DNA of 64,000 nt from Roseomonas sp. (GCA_020249145.1 JADCGF010000006.1:1-64000), one strand, 5' to 3'; positions 8,005-17,795 are shown, counted from the first letter of the stretch. Program-made: numbers and translations. Notes: generated by a model not told the origin, from the sequence alone.

Positions 8005-10857
8005 ATGCCAGACGGCAGCACAACGGATCGGATCGCCTATTCGGCGCCGATCGGCGATGAGGTGAAGACCACCACCTGCTATATGTGCGCCTGTCGCTGT
8101 GGCATTCGCGTGCATCTGAAGGATGGCCGGGTCCGCTATATTGAAGGCAATCCTGATCATCCAGTGAATAAGGGCGTGCTCTGCGGCAAGGGCAGCGCCG
8201 GCATCATGACGCAATATAGCCCCGCACGCCTGCAAGCGCCCTTGAAGCGCATCGGCCCCCGCGGTTCCGGCGACTATGCCGAGATTTCCTGGGATGAGGC
8301 GATGGAAATCGCCACCAATGCGCTGCGGAAAGTGCGGGAAACTGACCCGAAGCGCTTGGCTTTCTTCACCGGGCGCGACCAATCGCAATCCCTCACGGGC
8401 TTTTGGGCGGCGCAATTCGGCACGCCCAATTTCGCAGCGCATGGTGGGTTCTGTTCGGTCAATATGGCCGCCGGCGGGCTTTACACCATTGGCGGTTCCT
8501 TTTGGGAATTTGGCGAACCCGATTGGGAACGCGCGAAATATCTGCTGATCCTGGGCGTGGCCGAGGATCATGATTCCAACCCGATCAAAACTGGCCTCGC
8601 CGCGCTAAAGCAGCGCAATGCCAAGGTGGTTTCCGTCAATCCGGTGCGCACTGGCTATTCCGCTATTGCCGATGAATGGGTGGGAATTCGCCCCGGCACG
8701 GATGGGCTTTTCGTCATGGCGCTGATCCATGAATTACTGCGCAATGATTGGGTGGATGCCGAATTCCTGGTGCGTCACACGAATGCGCATTGGCTGGTGG
8801 TGCGTAATCCTGGCGGCGCGGATGATGGGCTTTTCGCCCGAGATGCGGATGGCAAGCCACAAGCTTGGGATCGTGCGCGCGGCGCGATGGATGCGGCGGC
8901 GGCTGATCTTTCCCCCGTTCTGGTCGGCGATTTCACCCTGCCGGATGGACGCGCGGCGCGCCCGGTTTTCCACCTGATGGCCGAACGCTATCTGGGCGCC
9001 GAATGTGCGCCGGAAGCGGTTGCGGAACGTTGCGGGTTGGATGCGGAACGCATTCGCCGCATCGCCGCCGAAATGGCGGATGTTGCCTTCAACCAGACCA
9101 TCACACTCGATCAGCCTTGGACCGATACGCTGGGCCGTCGGCATGAGAAAATGGTGGGGCGCCCCGTTGCGCTGCATGCCATGCGCGGCATCAGCGCGCA
9201 TTCCAACGGCTTTCATACCTGCCGCGCCTTGCATATTCTGCAAATGCTGCTGGGCGCGATAGATACGCCGGGTTCCTGGCGCTACAAGGCGCCCTTCCCG
9301 CGGCCCATCCCGCCCGGCCCCGGCCCCGCAGGCAAGAATTCCAAGCCGAATACACCGCTCGCCGGCAATATCCTGTCCTTCACACATGGGCCGGATGATT
9401 TGCTGGTGAATGATGATGGCTCGCCCATTCGCATTGACCATTCCTTTTCCTGGGAAGCGCCGCTTGGTCTGCATGGCATGATGCATACCGTGATTGGCAA
9501 TGCGGCGAAGGGCGATCCGTATAAGATTGATGTGCTGTTCATGTTCATGGCGAATATGGCCTGGAACAGCGCCATGAACCCGCTGGAGACGATTGAATGC
9601 CTCACGGCCAAGGATGAAAGCGGCGAATACGTCATCCCCACCGTGATCTATTCCGATGCGTTTTTCAGCGAAACCGTGCCCTATGCGGATTTGATTCTGC
9701 CGGACACAACATATCTGGAACGCTGGGATTGCATTTCCATCCTCGACCGTCCGATCGGGTCTTCGCATGGGCCGGGCGATGCCATTCGTCAGCCCGTGCT
9801 AAAGCCGGATCGTGATGTGCGGCCCTTCCAGGATGTGCTGATTGAATTGGGCGCGCGGCTTGGTCTGCCTGCCTTCACCAAGGAAGATGGCAGCGCGCGC
9901 TTCAAGGATTACGCGGATTACATCGTCAATCACGAACGCATGCCGGGTGTGGGACCACTCGCGGGCTGGCGCGGGGAAGATGGCAGCGCGAAAGGGGTCG
10001 GCAAGCCCAACCCGGATCAATTGCAGCGCTACATCGAAAATGGTTGCTTTTGGCGGCATGATTTCTCCGCCGAGGAAAGCTATTTCAAGCATTCCAACAA
10101 GCTCTATCTGGAAAACGCCAAGGCGATGGGGCTGATTGGCAAGTCTGATCAGATCGTCTTGCAAATCTGGTCAGAACCCTTGCAGAAATTCCGCCTCGCC
10201 GCCGAAGGCCATGGCGAAAAGCAGCCACCGGAAGCCTTGCGCGAACGCGTGCGTACCTACTGTGACCCGCTGCCCATCTGGTATGCGCCGCTGGAACAAG
10301 TTGCGCATGATGTCTCAGGCTTTCCTTTCTCAGCCGTCACGCAGCGGCCCATGGCGATGTATCATTCCTGGGGTTCAATGAATGCCTGGCTGCGGCAAAT
10401 CCACGGCGCCAATCGCCTGTATATGAGCCGCGCCAAGGGCGAAGCCATGGGCATTGCGCAGGATGATTGGGTGTGGGTGGGAAGCCGCAATGGCCGCGTG
10501 AAGGGGCAAGTAACGCTAATGGAAGGCGTCAATCCCGACACCGTCTGGACATGGAACGCCATTGGCAAGCGCGCCGGCGCCTGGATGTTGAGCCCTGATG
10601 CAGCGGAAGCGCAGCGTGGCTTTTTGCTGAACCACGTCATCAGCGAATGGCTGCCCGCGCAAACCGGCCCGCGTTTGGCCAATGCTGATCCCATCACCGG
10701 TCAGGCCGCTTGGTATGATCTGCGCGTGAATATCAAGAAATGCGCCCCAGGCGAGGAAGGCATCACCGCGCCGCATCCAAGCGCGCTGAAGCCACCACCC
10801 AATATGCCGGAACCGCCCGATATTCTGCGCTTCAATGCCGGAGGAAAAGCGCCATGA
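8005..10857 (+). CDS. Molybdopterin oxidoreductase catalytic subunit, SoeA-like (probable sulfite dehydrogenase)
   Basis: 950 residues, DMSO-reductase family. Start ATG 8005 with GGAGGA at 7992. The N-terminal 4Fe-4S site is Cys25, Cys28, Cys32 and Cys60 (CYMCACRCGI, then GVLCGKG). Mo-bis-MGD regions follow: FFTGRDQSQSLTGFW, GGFCSVNMAAGGLY (the Cys is a plausible Mo ligand), GVAEDHDSNPIKTGL, and AYSDAFFSETV-type segments, with a C-terminal MGD-binding domain. There is no Tat signal, which suggests a cytoplasmic enzyme. Length, lack of a Tat signal and the coupled FeS and DmsC-like subunits match the cytoplasm-facing quinone-reducing SoeABC complex. Sulfite as substrate is inference; another oxyanion or N/S-oxide is possible. 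Confidence 0.85.
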   Translation: MPDGSTTDRIAYSAPIGDEVKTTTCYMCACRCGIRVHLKDGRVRYIEGNPDHPVNKGVLCGKGSAGIMTQYSPARLQAPLKRIGPRGSGDYAEISWDEAMEIATNALRKVRETDPKRLAFFTGRDQSQSLTGFWAAQFGTPNFAAHGGFCSVNMAAGGLYTIGGSFWEFGEPDWERAKYLLILGVAEDHDSNPIKTGLAALKQRNAKVVSVNPVRTGYSAIADEWVGIRPGTDGLFVMALIHELLRNDWVDAEFLVRHTNAHWLVVRNPGGADDGLFARDADGKPQAWDRARGAMDAAAADLSPVLVGDFTLPDGRAARPVFHLMAERYLGAECAPEAVAERCGLDAERIRRIAAEMADVAFNQTITLDQPWTDTLGRRHEKMVGRPVALHAMRGISAHSNGFHTCRALHILQMLLGAIDTPGSWRYKAPFPRPIPPGPGPAGKNSKPNTPLAGNILSFTHGPDDLLVNDDGSPIRIDHSFSWEAPLGLHGMMHTVIGNAAKGDPYKIDVLFMFMANMAWNSAMNPLETIECLTAKDESGEYVIPTVIYSDAFFSETVPYADLILPDTTYLERWDCISILDRPIGSSHGPGDAIRQPVLKPDRDVRPFQDVLIELGARLGLPAFTKEDGSARFKDYADYIVNHERMPGVGPLAGWRGEDGSAKGVGKPNPDQLQRYIENGCFWRHDFSAEESYFKHSNKLYLENAKAMGLIGKSDQIVLQIWSEPLQKFRLAAEGHGEKQPPEALRERVRTYCDPLPIWYAPLEQVAHDVSGFPFSAVTQRPMAMYHSWGSMNAWLRQIHGANRLYMSRAKGEAMGIAQDDWVWVGSRNGRVKGQVTLMEGVNPDTVWTWNAIGKRAGAWMLSPDAAEAQRGFLLNHVISEWLPAQTGPRLANADPITGQAAWYDLRVNIKKCAPGEEGITAPHPSALKPPPNMPEPPDILRFNAGGKAP

Positions 10858-11597
10858 CATCCCTGCCCTCACCCGCACCGGGCGCCAAGAAGCTTGGCCT
10901 GGTGATTGATCTTGATACCTGTGTCGGCTGCCATGCCTGTGCGACGAATTGCAAGGAATGGAACACCAGCGGCCATATGGCGCCGCTGCCGGATCAGCGC
11001 CCCTATTCCGCCGCGCAGGAAGGTGTTTGGTTCAACCGTGTCCATGCCTATGAAGCCGGTGACGGCGATGAAGGCCGCACGGTGCATTTCCCGCGGTCGT
11101 GTCTGCATTGCGAAACGCCGGCCTGTGTCACGGTTTGCCCGACGGGTGCTTCTTACAAGCGCGCGGAAGATGGCATTGTGCTGGTCAATACGGATATGTG
11201 CATCGGCTGCCAGCTTTGCGCCTGGGCCTGCCCCTATGGGGCGCGCGAATTGGATGAAGATCAGGGCGTGATGAAGAAATGCACGCTCTGCGTTGATCGC
11301 ATTTATAACGAAACCATCCCGGAAGACCGCCGCGTGCCGGCCTGTGTTTCCACCTGCCCGGCCAATGCGCGGCATTTTGGTGATCTTGGCGATCCGAACA
11401 GCGATGTCTCCAAGCTTGTCGCCGAACGCGGCGGGTATGAGTTGATGCCGGAGATGGGCTATCAGCCCGTCAATCGCTACCTCCCGCCGCGCAAGGCTTC
11501 CAGCCTGGTGAAGACGGCGCCCAAAGAAGCCGGGCCGCTGCCGAGCCAAATCACCAACCCGCTGCTGCGCTGGATGGATAAGGTGCTGTCCCGATGA
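10854..11597 (+). CDS. 4Fe-4S dicluster subunit of the molybdenum oxidoreductase (SoeB/DmsB-like)
   Basis: Electron-transfer subunit of 247 residues linking the Mo site to the membrane anchor. Four Cys groups for 4Fe-4S clusters are visible: CVGCHACATNC (23-33), CLHCETPACVTVCPTG, CIGCQLCAWACPYG, and a group near the C-terminal third (CTLCVDRI with CVSTCPANARHFGD). It starts at ATG 10854 and overlaps the catalytic gene by 4 bp (ATGA). It overlaps the anchor gene by 4 bp at its 3' end, so the three subunits are translationally coupled. Confidence 0.93.
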   Translation: MTSLPSPAPGAKKLGLVIDLDTCVGCHACATNCKEWNTSGHMAPLPDQRPYSAAQEGVWFNRVHAYEAGDGDEGRTVHFPRSCLHCETPACVTVCPTGASYKRAEDGIVLVNTDMCIGCQLCAWACPYGARELDEDQGVMKKCTLCVDRIYNETIPEDRRVPACVSTCPANARHFGDLGDPNSDVSKLVAERGGYELMPEMGYQPVNRYLPPRKASSLVKTAPKEAGPLPSQITNPLLRWMDKVLSR

Positions 11598-12529
11598 AAC
11601 CGGCACCTTCCATCATTTTCTTTACCGTCGCTTCGGGCGCGGGATATGGCTTGCTGTTTTGGCTTGGTGTGTTGAAACCGCTTGGGTTGTTGCCGGCCAG
11701 CACCCTGTTTGGCGCCACCGCCGCCATCATCGCGCTGGTGCTGATCACGGCAGGGCTTTGTTCTTCGCTGTTGCATCTGGGCCGGCCGGAACGCGCCTGG
11801 CGTGCGCTGTCGCAATGGCGGACTTCCTGGCTTTCACGAGAGGGTATCGCGGCGGTGCTGACCTTTCCGCCGGCGGTGGTTTTCCTGATTGCGCTGGCGC
11901 ATGGCGAAACCGCGCTGATGCTGCCGGCGGGCTTGCTTTCCGCCGTGGGCGCGGCGGTCACGGTTTACTGCACCGGCATGATCTATGCGTCGCTGAAGCC
12001 GGTGAAGGAATGGCATCACCCCATGGTGGCGCCGGGCTATTTGCTGTTCGCGAGCTTTTCCGGCGCGTCACTGCTCGCCATGCTCGCCATTTTCTGGGGT
12101 GGCGGATTTTTCCCAGCTTTGGTCGCGGCGGCACTCGGCATGGCGGCGTTGTTCTTCAAGCGCGCCTATTGGGCGAGTGTGGATGCCACACCCGCCGCCA
12201 GCACGCGCGAAAGCGCCACGGGGCTTGGCTTCATCGGCAAGGTGCGCCCGCTGGAAAGCCCGCATACGGAAAGCAATTACCTGCTGCGCGAAATGGCGTT
12301 TCGCGTGGGGCGTGTGCATGCGGCGAAGCTGAGGATCATCGCGCTATTGCTCGGCTTTGCCCTGCCGGCGCTGCTGTTTTGCGTCGCCATTATCGTCGGC
12401 GGGGCTGCCGCCATGGCATTCGGCCTGCTTGCCGCAGCAAGCGCCGTCGCCGGGCTATTGGTGGAACGCTGGCTGATTTTTGCCGAGGCCACGCATACCG
12501 TCGCACTCTACTACCCGACGCAGCGCTGA
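11594..12529 (+). CDS. DmsC/SoeC-like membrane anchor subunit
   Basis: Integral membrane protein of 311 residues with about eight hydrophobic helices, in the DMSO reductase anchor (DmsC) family. It opens with PSIIFFTVASGAGYGLLFWL, and the family segment LHLGRPERAWRALSQWRTSWLSREG is present, characteristic of quinone-interacting DmsC proteins. It transfers electrons between the FeS subunit and the quinone pool. It ends 13 bp before the convergent tctA stop. Confidence 0.9.
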   Translation: MKPAPSIIFFTVASGAGYGLLFWLGVLKPLGLLPASTLFGATAAIIALVLITAGLCSSLLHLGRPERAWRALSQWRTSWLSREGIAAVLTFPPAVVFLIALAHGETALMLPAGLLSAVGAAVTVYCTGMIYASLKPVKEWHHPMVAPGYLLFASFSGASLLAMLAIFWGGGFFPALVAAALGMAALFFKRAYWASVDATPAASTRESATGLGFIGKVRPLESPHTESNYLLREMAFRVGRVHAAKLRIIALLLGFALPALLFCVAIIVGGAAAMAFGLLAAASAVAGLLVERWLIFAEATHTVALYYPTQR

Positions 12530-12542
12530 AACGGGCTTGGCG

Positions 12543-14021
12543 TTACGCGCCGCGCGAACGCCAAAATCGAGAGATCAGCGGCCAAAGCAACCCTGCCGCC
12601 GTGATGCACAGCAGCGTCATCGCAATCGGGCGTGTAGCGAACATGCTGACATCATCGCCAAAGATAATGAGCGATTGCTTGAGCGTTTCTTCCATCTTGC
12701 CGCCCAGCACCAACCCCATGATCAGGGGCGCGGGCGAAAACCCGGTGCGACGAAACAGAAAACCCACCACGCCTGCCACCAGCATAATGACGACATCGCC
12801 CATGGATTGATCCGGCCCATAGGCGCCAATGATGGAAAGGACAAAAACCGAAGGCCATAAGATTGCTGGTGGAATCAAGGAAATCCGCGCAAAAAACCGC
12901 GCCATGTAAAGCCCAAGCCCAAGATAGAAAAGATTGGCCGCCAACATCGAAGCGAATACGGCGTACAGCAAAGTTGGCTGCTCCGTAAAAAGATGCGGCC
13001 CAGGCCGCACCCCTTGCACAATCAGCCCAGCCAGAATGATGGCCGTGGTCGCGCTGCCTGGAATGCCAAGCGCCAGTGTTGGCACCATGGAACCGCCCAC
13101 CGCCGCGTTATTCGCCGCTTCCGGCCCGGCGACACCTTCAATGCTGCCCTTGCCGAATTCCTCCTTATGCTTGGACCAGCGGCGCGTTTCATTATAGCCG
13201 ATCAGGGCTGCCGTCGTGGCGCCAAGCGCCGGCAGCGCACCGATGAAGGTGCCGATCACACTGCCAAGCCAGATGGAACGATTGCATTTGCGAAACTCCG
13301 CCATGCCTGGCACGCGCGCTGCATCAAGGGCGATGATCTTCGACTTCTCAGCCCGGCGCACCACCTGATCCAGCATCTCACCCACCGCGAAAAGCCCGAT
13401 CAGCACAGGAACAAACTTGATGCCATCGGCCAATTCATCAATGCCAAAGGCGAAGCGTTCCGTGCCCGTTGTCAGATCCATCCCCACAGTCGCCAGCAAA
13501 ACGCCAAGTGCCGCGGCGATCAGGTTCTTCACCGCGCTATCGCCGCCAATCGCCGCGCACATGGAAAGCCCAAATACAGCCAGCGCAAAATATTCCGGAG
13601 GCCCAAAGGAATAGGCCGCGCGCGCCAGCAAGGGGGCCGCAATGATCAGCACAAAAATCGAGAATATCCCGCCAATTGCCGAAGAAACCGCGGACATGCC
13701 AAGCGCCAGGCCGGCTTGGCCCTTTTCCGCCATTTTATAGCCTTCAAGCGCGGTTGCGCTGGCTGAAGGGTCGCCCGGCGCATTCACCATGATGGCGGTG
13801 ATGGAACCGCCGAAATTCGCCGCGCAATAAATCGCCCCCAGAAAACAAATAGCCGGAATCGGGCCCATGGTAATTGTCAATGGCAGCATCAGCGCGATGG
13901 TGGTGCTGCCCGAAATCCCCGGCAGCGCGCCCACAAAAATCCCAAGCACGGTGCCAAGCAGCACCATGAACATGACCCAGGGATCAAGCAGAATGGCAAG
14001 CCCGCCCAAAAAACCTTCCAT
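12543..14021 (-). CDS. Tripartite tricarboxylate transporter large permease (TctA)
   Basis: Major membrane subunit, 492 residues with about 12 transmembrane helices. TctA signatures: VLLGTVLGIFVGALPGISGS near the N terminus, YCAANFGGSITAIMVNAPGD, and the second repeat PEAANNAAVGGSMVPTLALG followed by IPGSATTAIILAGL. The ATG at 14021 is preferred; a GTG directly before it (14024) abuts the tctB stop. It is last in a minus-strand operon tctC-tctB-tctA. Uptake of a carboxylate driven by the ion gradient is the family role. Confidence 0.95.
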   Translation of the reverse strand: MEGFLGGLAILLDPWVMFMVLLGTVLGIFVGALPGISGSTTIALMLPLTITMGPIPAICFLGAIYCAANFGGSITAIMVNAPGDPSASATALEGYKMAEKGQAGLALGMSAVSSAIGGIFSIFVLIIAAPLLARAAYSFGPPEYFALAVFGLSMCAAIGGDSAVKNLIAAALGVLLATVGMDLTTGTERFAFGIDELADGIKFVPVLIGLFAVGEMLDQVVRRAEKSKIIALDAARVPGMAEFRKCNRSIWLGSVIGTFIGALPALGATTAALIGYNETRRWSKHKEEFGKGSIEGVAGPEAANNAAVGGSMVPTLALGIPGSATTAIILAGLIVQGVRPGPHLFTEQPTLLYAVFASMLAANLFYLGLGLYMARFFARISLIPPAILWPSVFVLSIIGAYGPDQSMGDVVIMLVAGVVGFLFRRTGFSPAPLIMGLVLGGKMEETLKQSLIIFGDDVSMFATRPIAMTLLCITAAGLLWPLISRFWRSRGA

Positions 14022-14024
14022 CAC

Positions 14025-14492
14025 TCAAAACCCCAACATGCTGCCAAGCCAACCCTTGGGCAGGGTCAGGCGGAAAATCTTCACGAATACCAGCCAGATG
14101 GAGATGCCCATGCCAAGCGCCGAAAGCGCCAGCGTAAGCCAGGGAGTGCCGCCCCAAAGCAGCCCCGCCACCAGCAAGAAAATGGGGATCGCCGGGATCA
14201 TGCCGATGATCTCAACCAAAGGCAGAAACCCAAGACAGAGAGCAAAAATCAACCAGGCGCGGGATGAAATGCGCGGCGAATCATCCTCATTTGCAGAAGA
14301 TGCCGCGGTCAGCCCCAGAATCAACGCCAGCAACAAAAGGATTGCCGATACCAGGCGCGGAAATTCCACCGCGCCAAGCCCCGGCAGGCCGGGCGGCACG
14401 GGATCGAAGGTGAAGGTCGCGGCAATGGCGGCGAAGGCCACCGCCGCGATACTGGCGGCGATGGCGTGATTCGGGTTGCGCGCGCCGCGCAT
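14025..14492 (-). CDS. Tripartite tricarboxylate transporter small membrane subunit (TctB family)
   Basis: 155 residues with four hydrophobic segments, as expected for TctB. It opens with a short cytosolic part and AIAASIAAVAFAAIAATF, then GLPGLGAVEFPRLVSAILLL, the loop region typical of TctB. Its start codon (14490-14492) shares one base with the stop of the upstream receptor gene, and its stop directly precedes tctA. The sequence is weakly conserved in the family, so the call rests partly on position and topology. Confidence 0.88.
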   Translation of the reverse strand: MRGARNPNHAIAASIAAVAFAAIAATFTFDPVPPGLPGLGAVEFPRLVSAILLLLALILGLTAASSANEDDSPRISSRAWLIFALCLGFLPLVEIIGMIPAIPIFLLVAGLLWGGTPWLTLALSALGMGISIWLVFVKIFRLTLPKGWLGSMLGF

Positions 14493-15469
14493 CAGCGCAG
14501 CAGGCCAAGCGCCTGCAGTGCTTCCCGCCCGCTATCATGGAAGGCCTGAAGCTGCGCGCCCCAGACGGCGCGCCCCACCACGCTATCCGGTGATTGGCCC
14601 GTGTTCTCCAGGTAGGTCCTGAAAATCGGGCCGGACATGGCGCGGAGCAACCCTTCCTCCAGCCGTGCCACGCGATCTTCAGGGGTTCCCCGCAACACAC
14701 AAAATCCGCGCACGGTTGAAGCAACGCAATCAATGCCGGTTTCCTTTGCTGTCGGCAGATCGGGAAAACCCGCAAGTCGCTTTTCAGAAAGGGCGAGCAG
14801 CGGGCGCAATTCACCAGAACGCAACTGCGCTTCCGCTTCCGCTGGATTGACCAGGGCAGAATCCGTATTTCCGCCCACCAGATTGATCACAATCTCTCCA
14901 CCGCCGCGGAAGGGCACCAGGGTTGGCTGTTGCATCCCTGCTGCGCGGCCAAAGGAAAAAATCGCGATATGGTCAACACCGCCCACATGCGTGCCACCAA
15001 AGCGCAAGGAACGCTGCTTGCCCGCCGCAACAAGATCAGCGGCGGTGCGGAAGGGGCTTTCGCGCCGTACCAGCACAAGCTGCGGATCATCGGTCGCGCG
15101 CACCAGGGGCACCAGTTCTGAAAACTGCGGCACGTTGCGGTTGCGGATTTGCGTCAGCAAATGGGTTTGCGTGACCAGGATGAGCGTATGACCATCTGCG
15201 GGCTTGGAGGCCAAATATTGCAGCGCCTGCGCCCCACTGCCGGCGGTGCGGTTCACCACCACCAATTCCTGTTTGAACTCACCGGCGGCCTGCACCATCA
15301 TCATGCGCGCAGTGATATCCGTCCCGCCACCCACGCCTGCATGGGTGACGACTTCCATCATGCGCTCAGGAAAGGCCGCCTGCGCGCGGACAAGGCGCGG
15401 TGCCGCCAATAGGGCGCCGGCGCCAAGGCCCAGACGGGCAAGGGAACGGCGGCTTGGCGTGAATGGCAT
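14492..15469 (-). CDS. Tripartite tricarboxylate transporter substrate-binding protein (TctC/Bug)
   Basis: 325 residues from the ATG at 15469, preceded by AGGAGGTTCC. A signal peptide with twin arginines is visible (PSRRSLARLGLGAGALLAAP, then RLVRAQA). The mature protein has the Bug features GVGGGTDITARMM, LVVVNRTAGSGAQAL, DGHTLILV and VGGVDHIA. It is first in the tctCBA operon, so this transporter is complete. Substrate unknown. The much longer frame to 15778 has no receptor similarity upstream of this start. Confidence 0.93.
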   Translation of the reverse strand: MPFTPSRRSLARLGLGAGALLAAPRLVRAQAAFPERMMEVVTHAGVGGGTDITARMMMVQAAGEFKQELVVVNRTAGSGAQALQYLASKPADGHTLILVTQTHLLTQIRNRNVPQFSELVPLVRATDDPQLVLVRRESPFRTAADLVAAGKQRSLRFGGTHVGGVDHIAIFSFGRAAGMQQPTLVPFRGGGEIVINLVGGNTDSALVNPAEAEAQLRSGELRPLLALSEKRLAGFPDLPTAKETGIDCVASTVRGFCVLRGTPEDRVARLEEGLLRAMSGPIFRTYLENTGQSPDSVVGRAVWGAQLQAFHDSGREALQALGLLR

Positions 15470-15616
15470 GGAACCTCCTCTGACGTGATCGGGGCGCTTT
15501 TCGGCCCTCTCTCCTCCCCTCATTCTAGCCAAACAATCGAAAGCAAGGAAGGGAGAAGACTTGCGGAGAACGTGCGGGCAGAACAGAGTTTGCCCAATCA
15601 GCAGAAGGTCCAGCAT

Positions 15617-17200
15617 ATGATTGATCGTCGTTCCGTCATGCTCGCGGGCGCTGGCGCGCTTGCCGCGCCACGCCTTGCCACGGGCCAAACCGCCGCGCGC
15701 ACGCTGCGCTTCATTCCGCAAAGCAACCTGTCCAGCATGGACCCGGTCTGGAGCACCGCCGTCATTGTCCGCAATCACGGCCTCATGGTCTATGATACGC
15801 TATTCGGGTTGGGCGCAGATTTCCGCGCCAAGCATCAGATGCTGGCCGGGCATGAGATTTCCGCCGATGGCCTGACCTGGACCATGACACTCCGCCCCGG
15901 CTTGCGGTTCCATGACAATGAACCGGTGCGCGCGAAGGATTGCATCGCTTCCATCAATCGCTGGTCAAAGCGCGATGTGCTTGGACAAAGGCTTGGCGTG
16001 CTGCTGAATGAAATGCGCGCCTTGGATGACAATCGCTTTGAAATTCGCCTGAAGCAGCCTTGGGCGGGCTTGGCTTGGGCGCTTGGCAAGCCATCGGCCA
16101 GCATTTGCGCCATCATGCCCGAACGCATCGCGGAAACCGATGCCTTCCAACAAATTCGTGATTTCACCGGCAGCGGCCCATTCCGCTTCCGGCAGGATCT
16201 GTTCCGTTCCGGCGATATCGCAGTCTATGACCGCTTCGAAGGCTATCAGACGCGCCAGGAAGCATCGGACTTCATGGCGGGTGGCAAGCCTGTGTACTTC
16301 GACCGTGTTGAGTGGCGCATCATGCCGGACCCTTCCACCGCATCCGCCGCGCTGCAAAACAATGAAACGGATTGGTGGGAAACGCCGCATGCGGATTTGT
16401 TACCACTATTGAGGCGGCATCGGGACATTGTGGTGGACCGCATCAATAACGCCGGCAATCTTGGCGTGCTGCGCTTCAATTTCCTGCATCCACCTTTTGA
16501 CAATGTCGCGGTGCGCCGCGCGCTTTTGCCCGCGATTGACCAGCGCGTTTTCATGGATGCGGCCATCGGCACGGATCAAACGCTCTCCCACGTGCCGGCG
16601 GGTATTTTCACGCCCGGTACGCCGCTTGCCAATGATGCCGGGCTTGAAGTGCTGACCGGCCCGCGCAGCCTGGATGCGGCGCGCGCCGCACTTGCGGCAT
16701 CAGGCTACAAGAATGAACGCGTGGTGATGATGTCGGCCACTGATTTGCCGGTGTTGCAGAACTTGGCCGTGGTGGCATCGGATGTGATGAAGCGCATCGG
16801 CTTCAATGTGGATTTCATTTCCATGGATTGGGGCACGCAAATCCAGCGCCGCACCAATCGCGGCCCGGTGGATCAAGGCGGCTGGAGCGCCTTTTGCACC
16901 ACCTGGGAAGGCTTGGATGTCTCGGTACCTGGCAGCCACATGCCCATTCGCGGCAATGGCGCCAATGCCTGGTCCGGCTGGCCCACCATGCCGCGGCTTG
17001 AGGAATTGCGCGATGCCTGGTTCGCCGCGCCCGATCTGGCGGTGGAACGCGGCATCGCAGAGGATATTCAGCGCGTGGTCTGGCAAGAAGTGCCCTTCAT
17101 TCCGCTTGGCCTGGTGCTGCCGCCGCAAGCCTATCGGCGGAGCATCCGTGATGTGGTAAAGGGCGGCCCGGCACTATTCTGGGGGGTAAAACGCGCATGA
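15617..17200 (+). CDS. ABC transporter substrate-binding protein, family 5 (peptide/nickel type)
   Basis: 527 residues. The ATG at 15617 is preceded by AGAAGG at 15603. The signal peptide MIDRRSVMLAGAGALAAP contains an RR pair and may be Tat-dependent. Family 5 motifs: SMDPVWSTAVIVRNHGLMVY, LRPGLRFHDNEPVRAKDCIA, GSGPFRF, DRVEWRIMPDPSTASAALQN and FDNVAVRRALLPAIDQ. No permease or ATPase genes adjoin it, so it is an orphan receptor, possibly borrowing another Dpp-like transporter. It overlaps the next small gene by 4 bp and is divergent from tctC. Confidence 0.92.
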   Translation: MIDRRSVMLAGAGALAAPRLATGQTAARTLRFIPQSNLSSMDPVWSTAVIVRNHGLMVYDTLFGLGADFRAKHQMLAGHEISADGLTWTMTLRPGLRFHDNEPVRAKDCIASINRWSKRDVLGQRLGVLLNEMRALDDNRFEIRLKQPWAGLAWALGKPSASICAIMPERIAETDAFQQIRDFTGSGPFRFRQDLFRSGDIAVYDRFEGYQTRQEASDFMAGGKPVYFDRVEWRIMPDPSTASAALQNNETDWWETPHADLLPLLRRHRDIVVDRINNAGNLGVLRFNFLHPPFDNVAVRRALLPAIDQRVFMDAAIGTDQTLSHVPAGIFTPGTPLANDAGLEVLTGPRSLDAARAALAASGYKNERVVMMSATDLPVLQNLAVVASDVMKRIGFNVDFISMDWGTQIQRRTNRGPVDQGGWSAFCTTWEGLDVSVPGSHMPIRGNGANAWSGWPTMPRLEELRDAWFAAPDLAVERGIAEDIQRVVWQEVPFIPLGLVLPPQAYRRSIRDVVKGGPALFWGVKRA

Positions 17201-17682
17201 GGAAACTTGGCATTACGGCTGCCATGCTGGCTTTGCTTGCCACACCCATGGCAGCGCGGGCTTCCGATATTCCGCCCCCCAATCCGAAACTGCCTGAAGC
17301 AACAACCGCCGCGCCCCTGCTGCCGAAACACGCGCTGCCCGAAGCCCGCATGGGCTATGGCTGCCTGATCGGCCAGGCGGGCAGTGTGGCGCTTTCGCTG
17401 CTGCTCGGCTCCGGTCGCGCATGGGATGCCTTGGCGGATGCTGTTTTGGGCCACCCGCCCGGCGCGGAACAGCGCGCCGCTTGTGCGCTTGGTGAGGCAT
17501 TGGCGCCGCATCTGGCCGGTGTGGCGGAGGGCATGGCGCAGGAAGCCTGGGCCGCCACGCAGCGTCAGGCAGACACCGTGCAGGACATCATGGCCGCCGG
17601 CAGCGCGCAGATTGAACAAGGCTGGGCGGGGCTGCGCGAGGGCACGGCTGGGCTTTGGTCGCGCCTTTGGCCAATGCGTTGA
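17197..17682 (+). CDS. Hypothetical exported protein
   Basis: 161 residues with no family I recognise. Residues 1-22 form a signal peptide (RKLGITAAMLALLATPMAARA). The rest is Ala-rich and probably helical, with a hydrophobic stretch GSVALSLLLG and two Cys (CLIGQ, CALGE) that could pair in the periplasm. The ATGA overlap with the family-5 receptor gene suggests translational coupling and a possible shared role at the cell envelope. Codon use looks like that of the neighbours. Confidence 0.72.
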   Translation: MRKLGITAAMLALLATPMAARASDIPPPNPKLPEATTAAPLLPKHALPEARMGYGCLIGQAGSVALSLLLGSGRAWDALADAVLGHPPGAEQRAACALGEALAPHLAGVAEGMAQEAWAATQRQADTVQDIMAAGSAQIEQGWAGLREGTAGLWSRLWPMR

Positions 17683-17718
17683 AGCCACGCACCGAATCCC
17701 ACCACAAGTTTTCGGCAA

Positions 17719-17795
17719 TGGTCGGAGCGGCGGGATTCGAACCCACGACCCCCAGTCCCCCAGACTGATGCGCTACCAGGCTGCGCTACGCTCCG
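17719..17795 (-). tRNA. tRNA-Pro (anticodon GGG)
   Basis: On the minus strand the acceptor CGGAGCG (17795-17789) pairs with CGCTCCG (17729-17723), followed by A and an encoded CCA. The anticodon arm TCAGT-CTGGGGG-ACTGG presents GGG, and the T arm has GGTTCGAATCC. The length is 77 bases including CCA. Confidence 0.97.
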
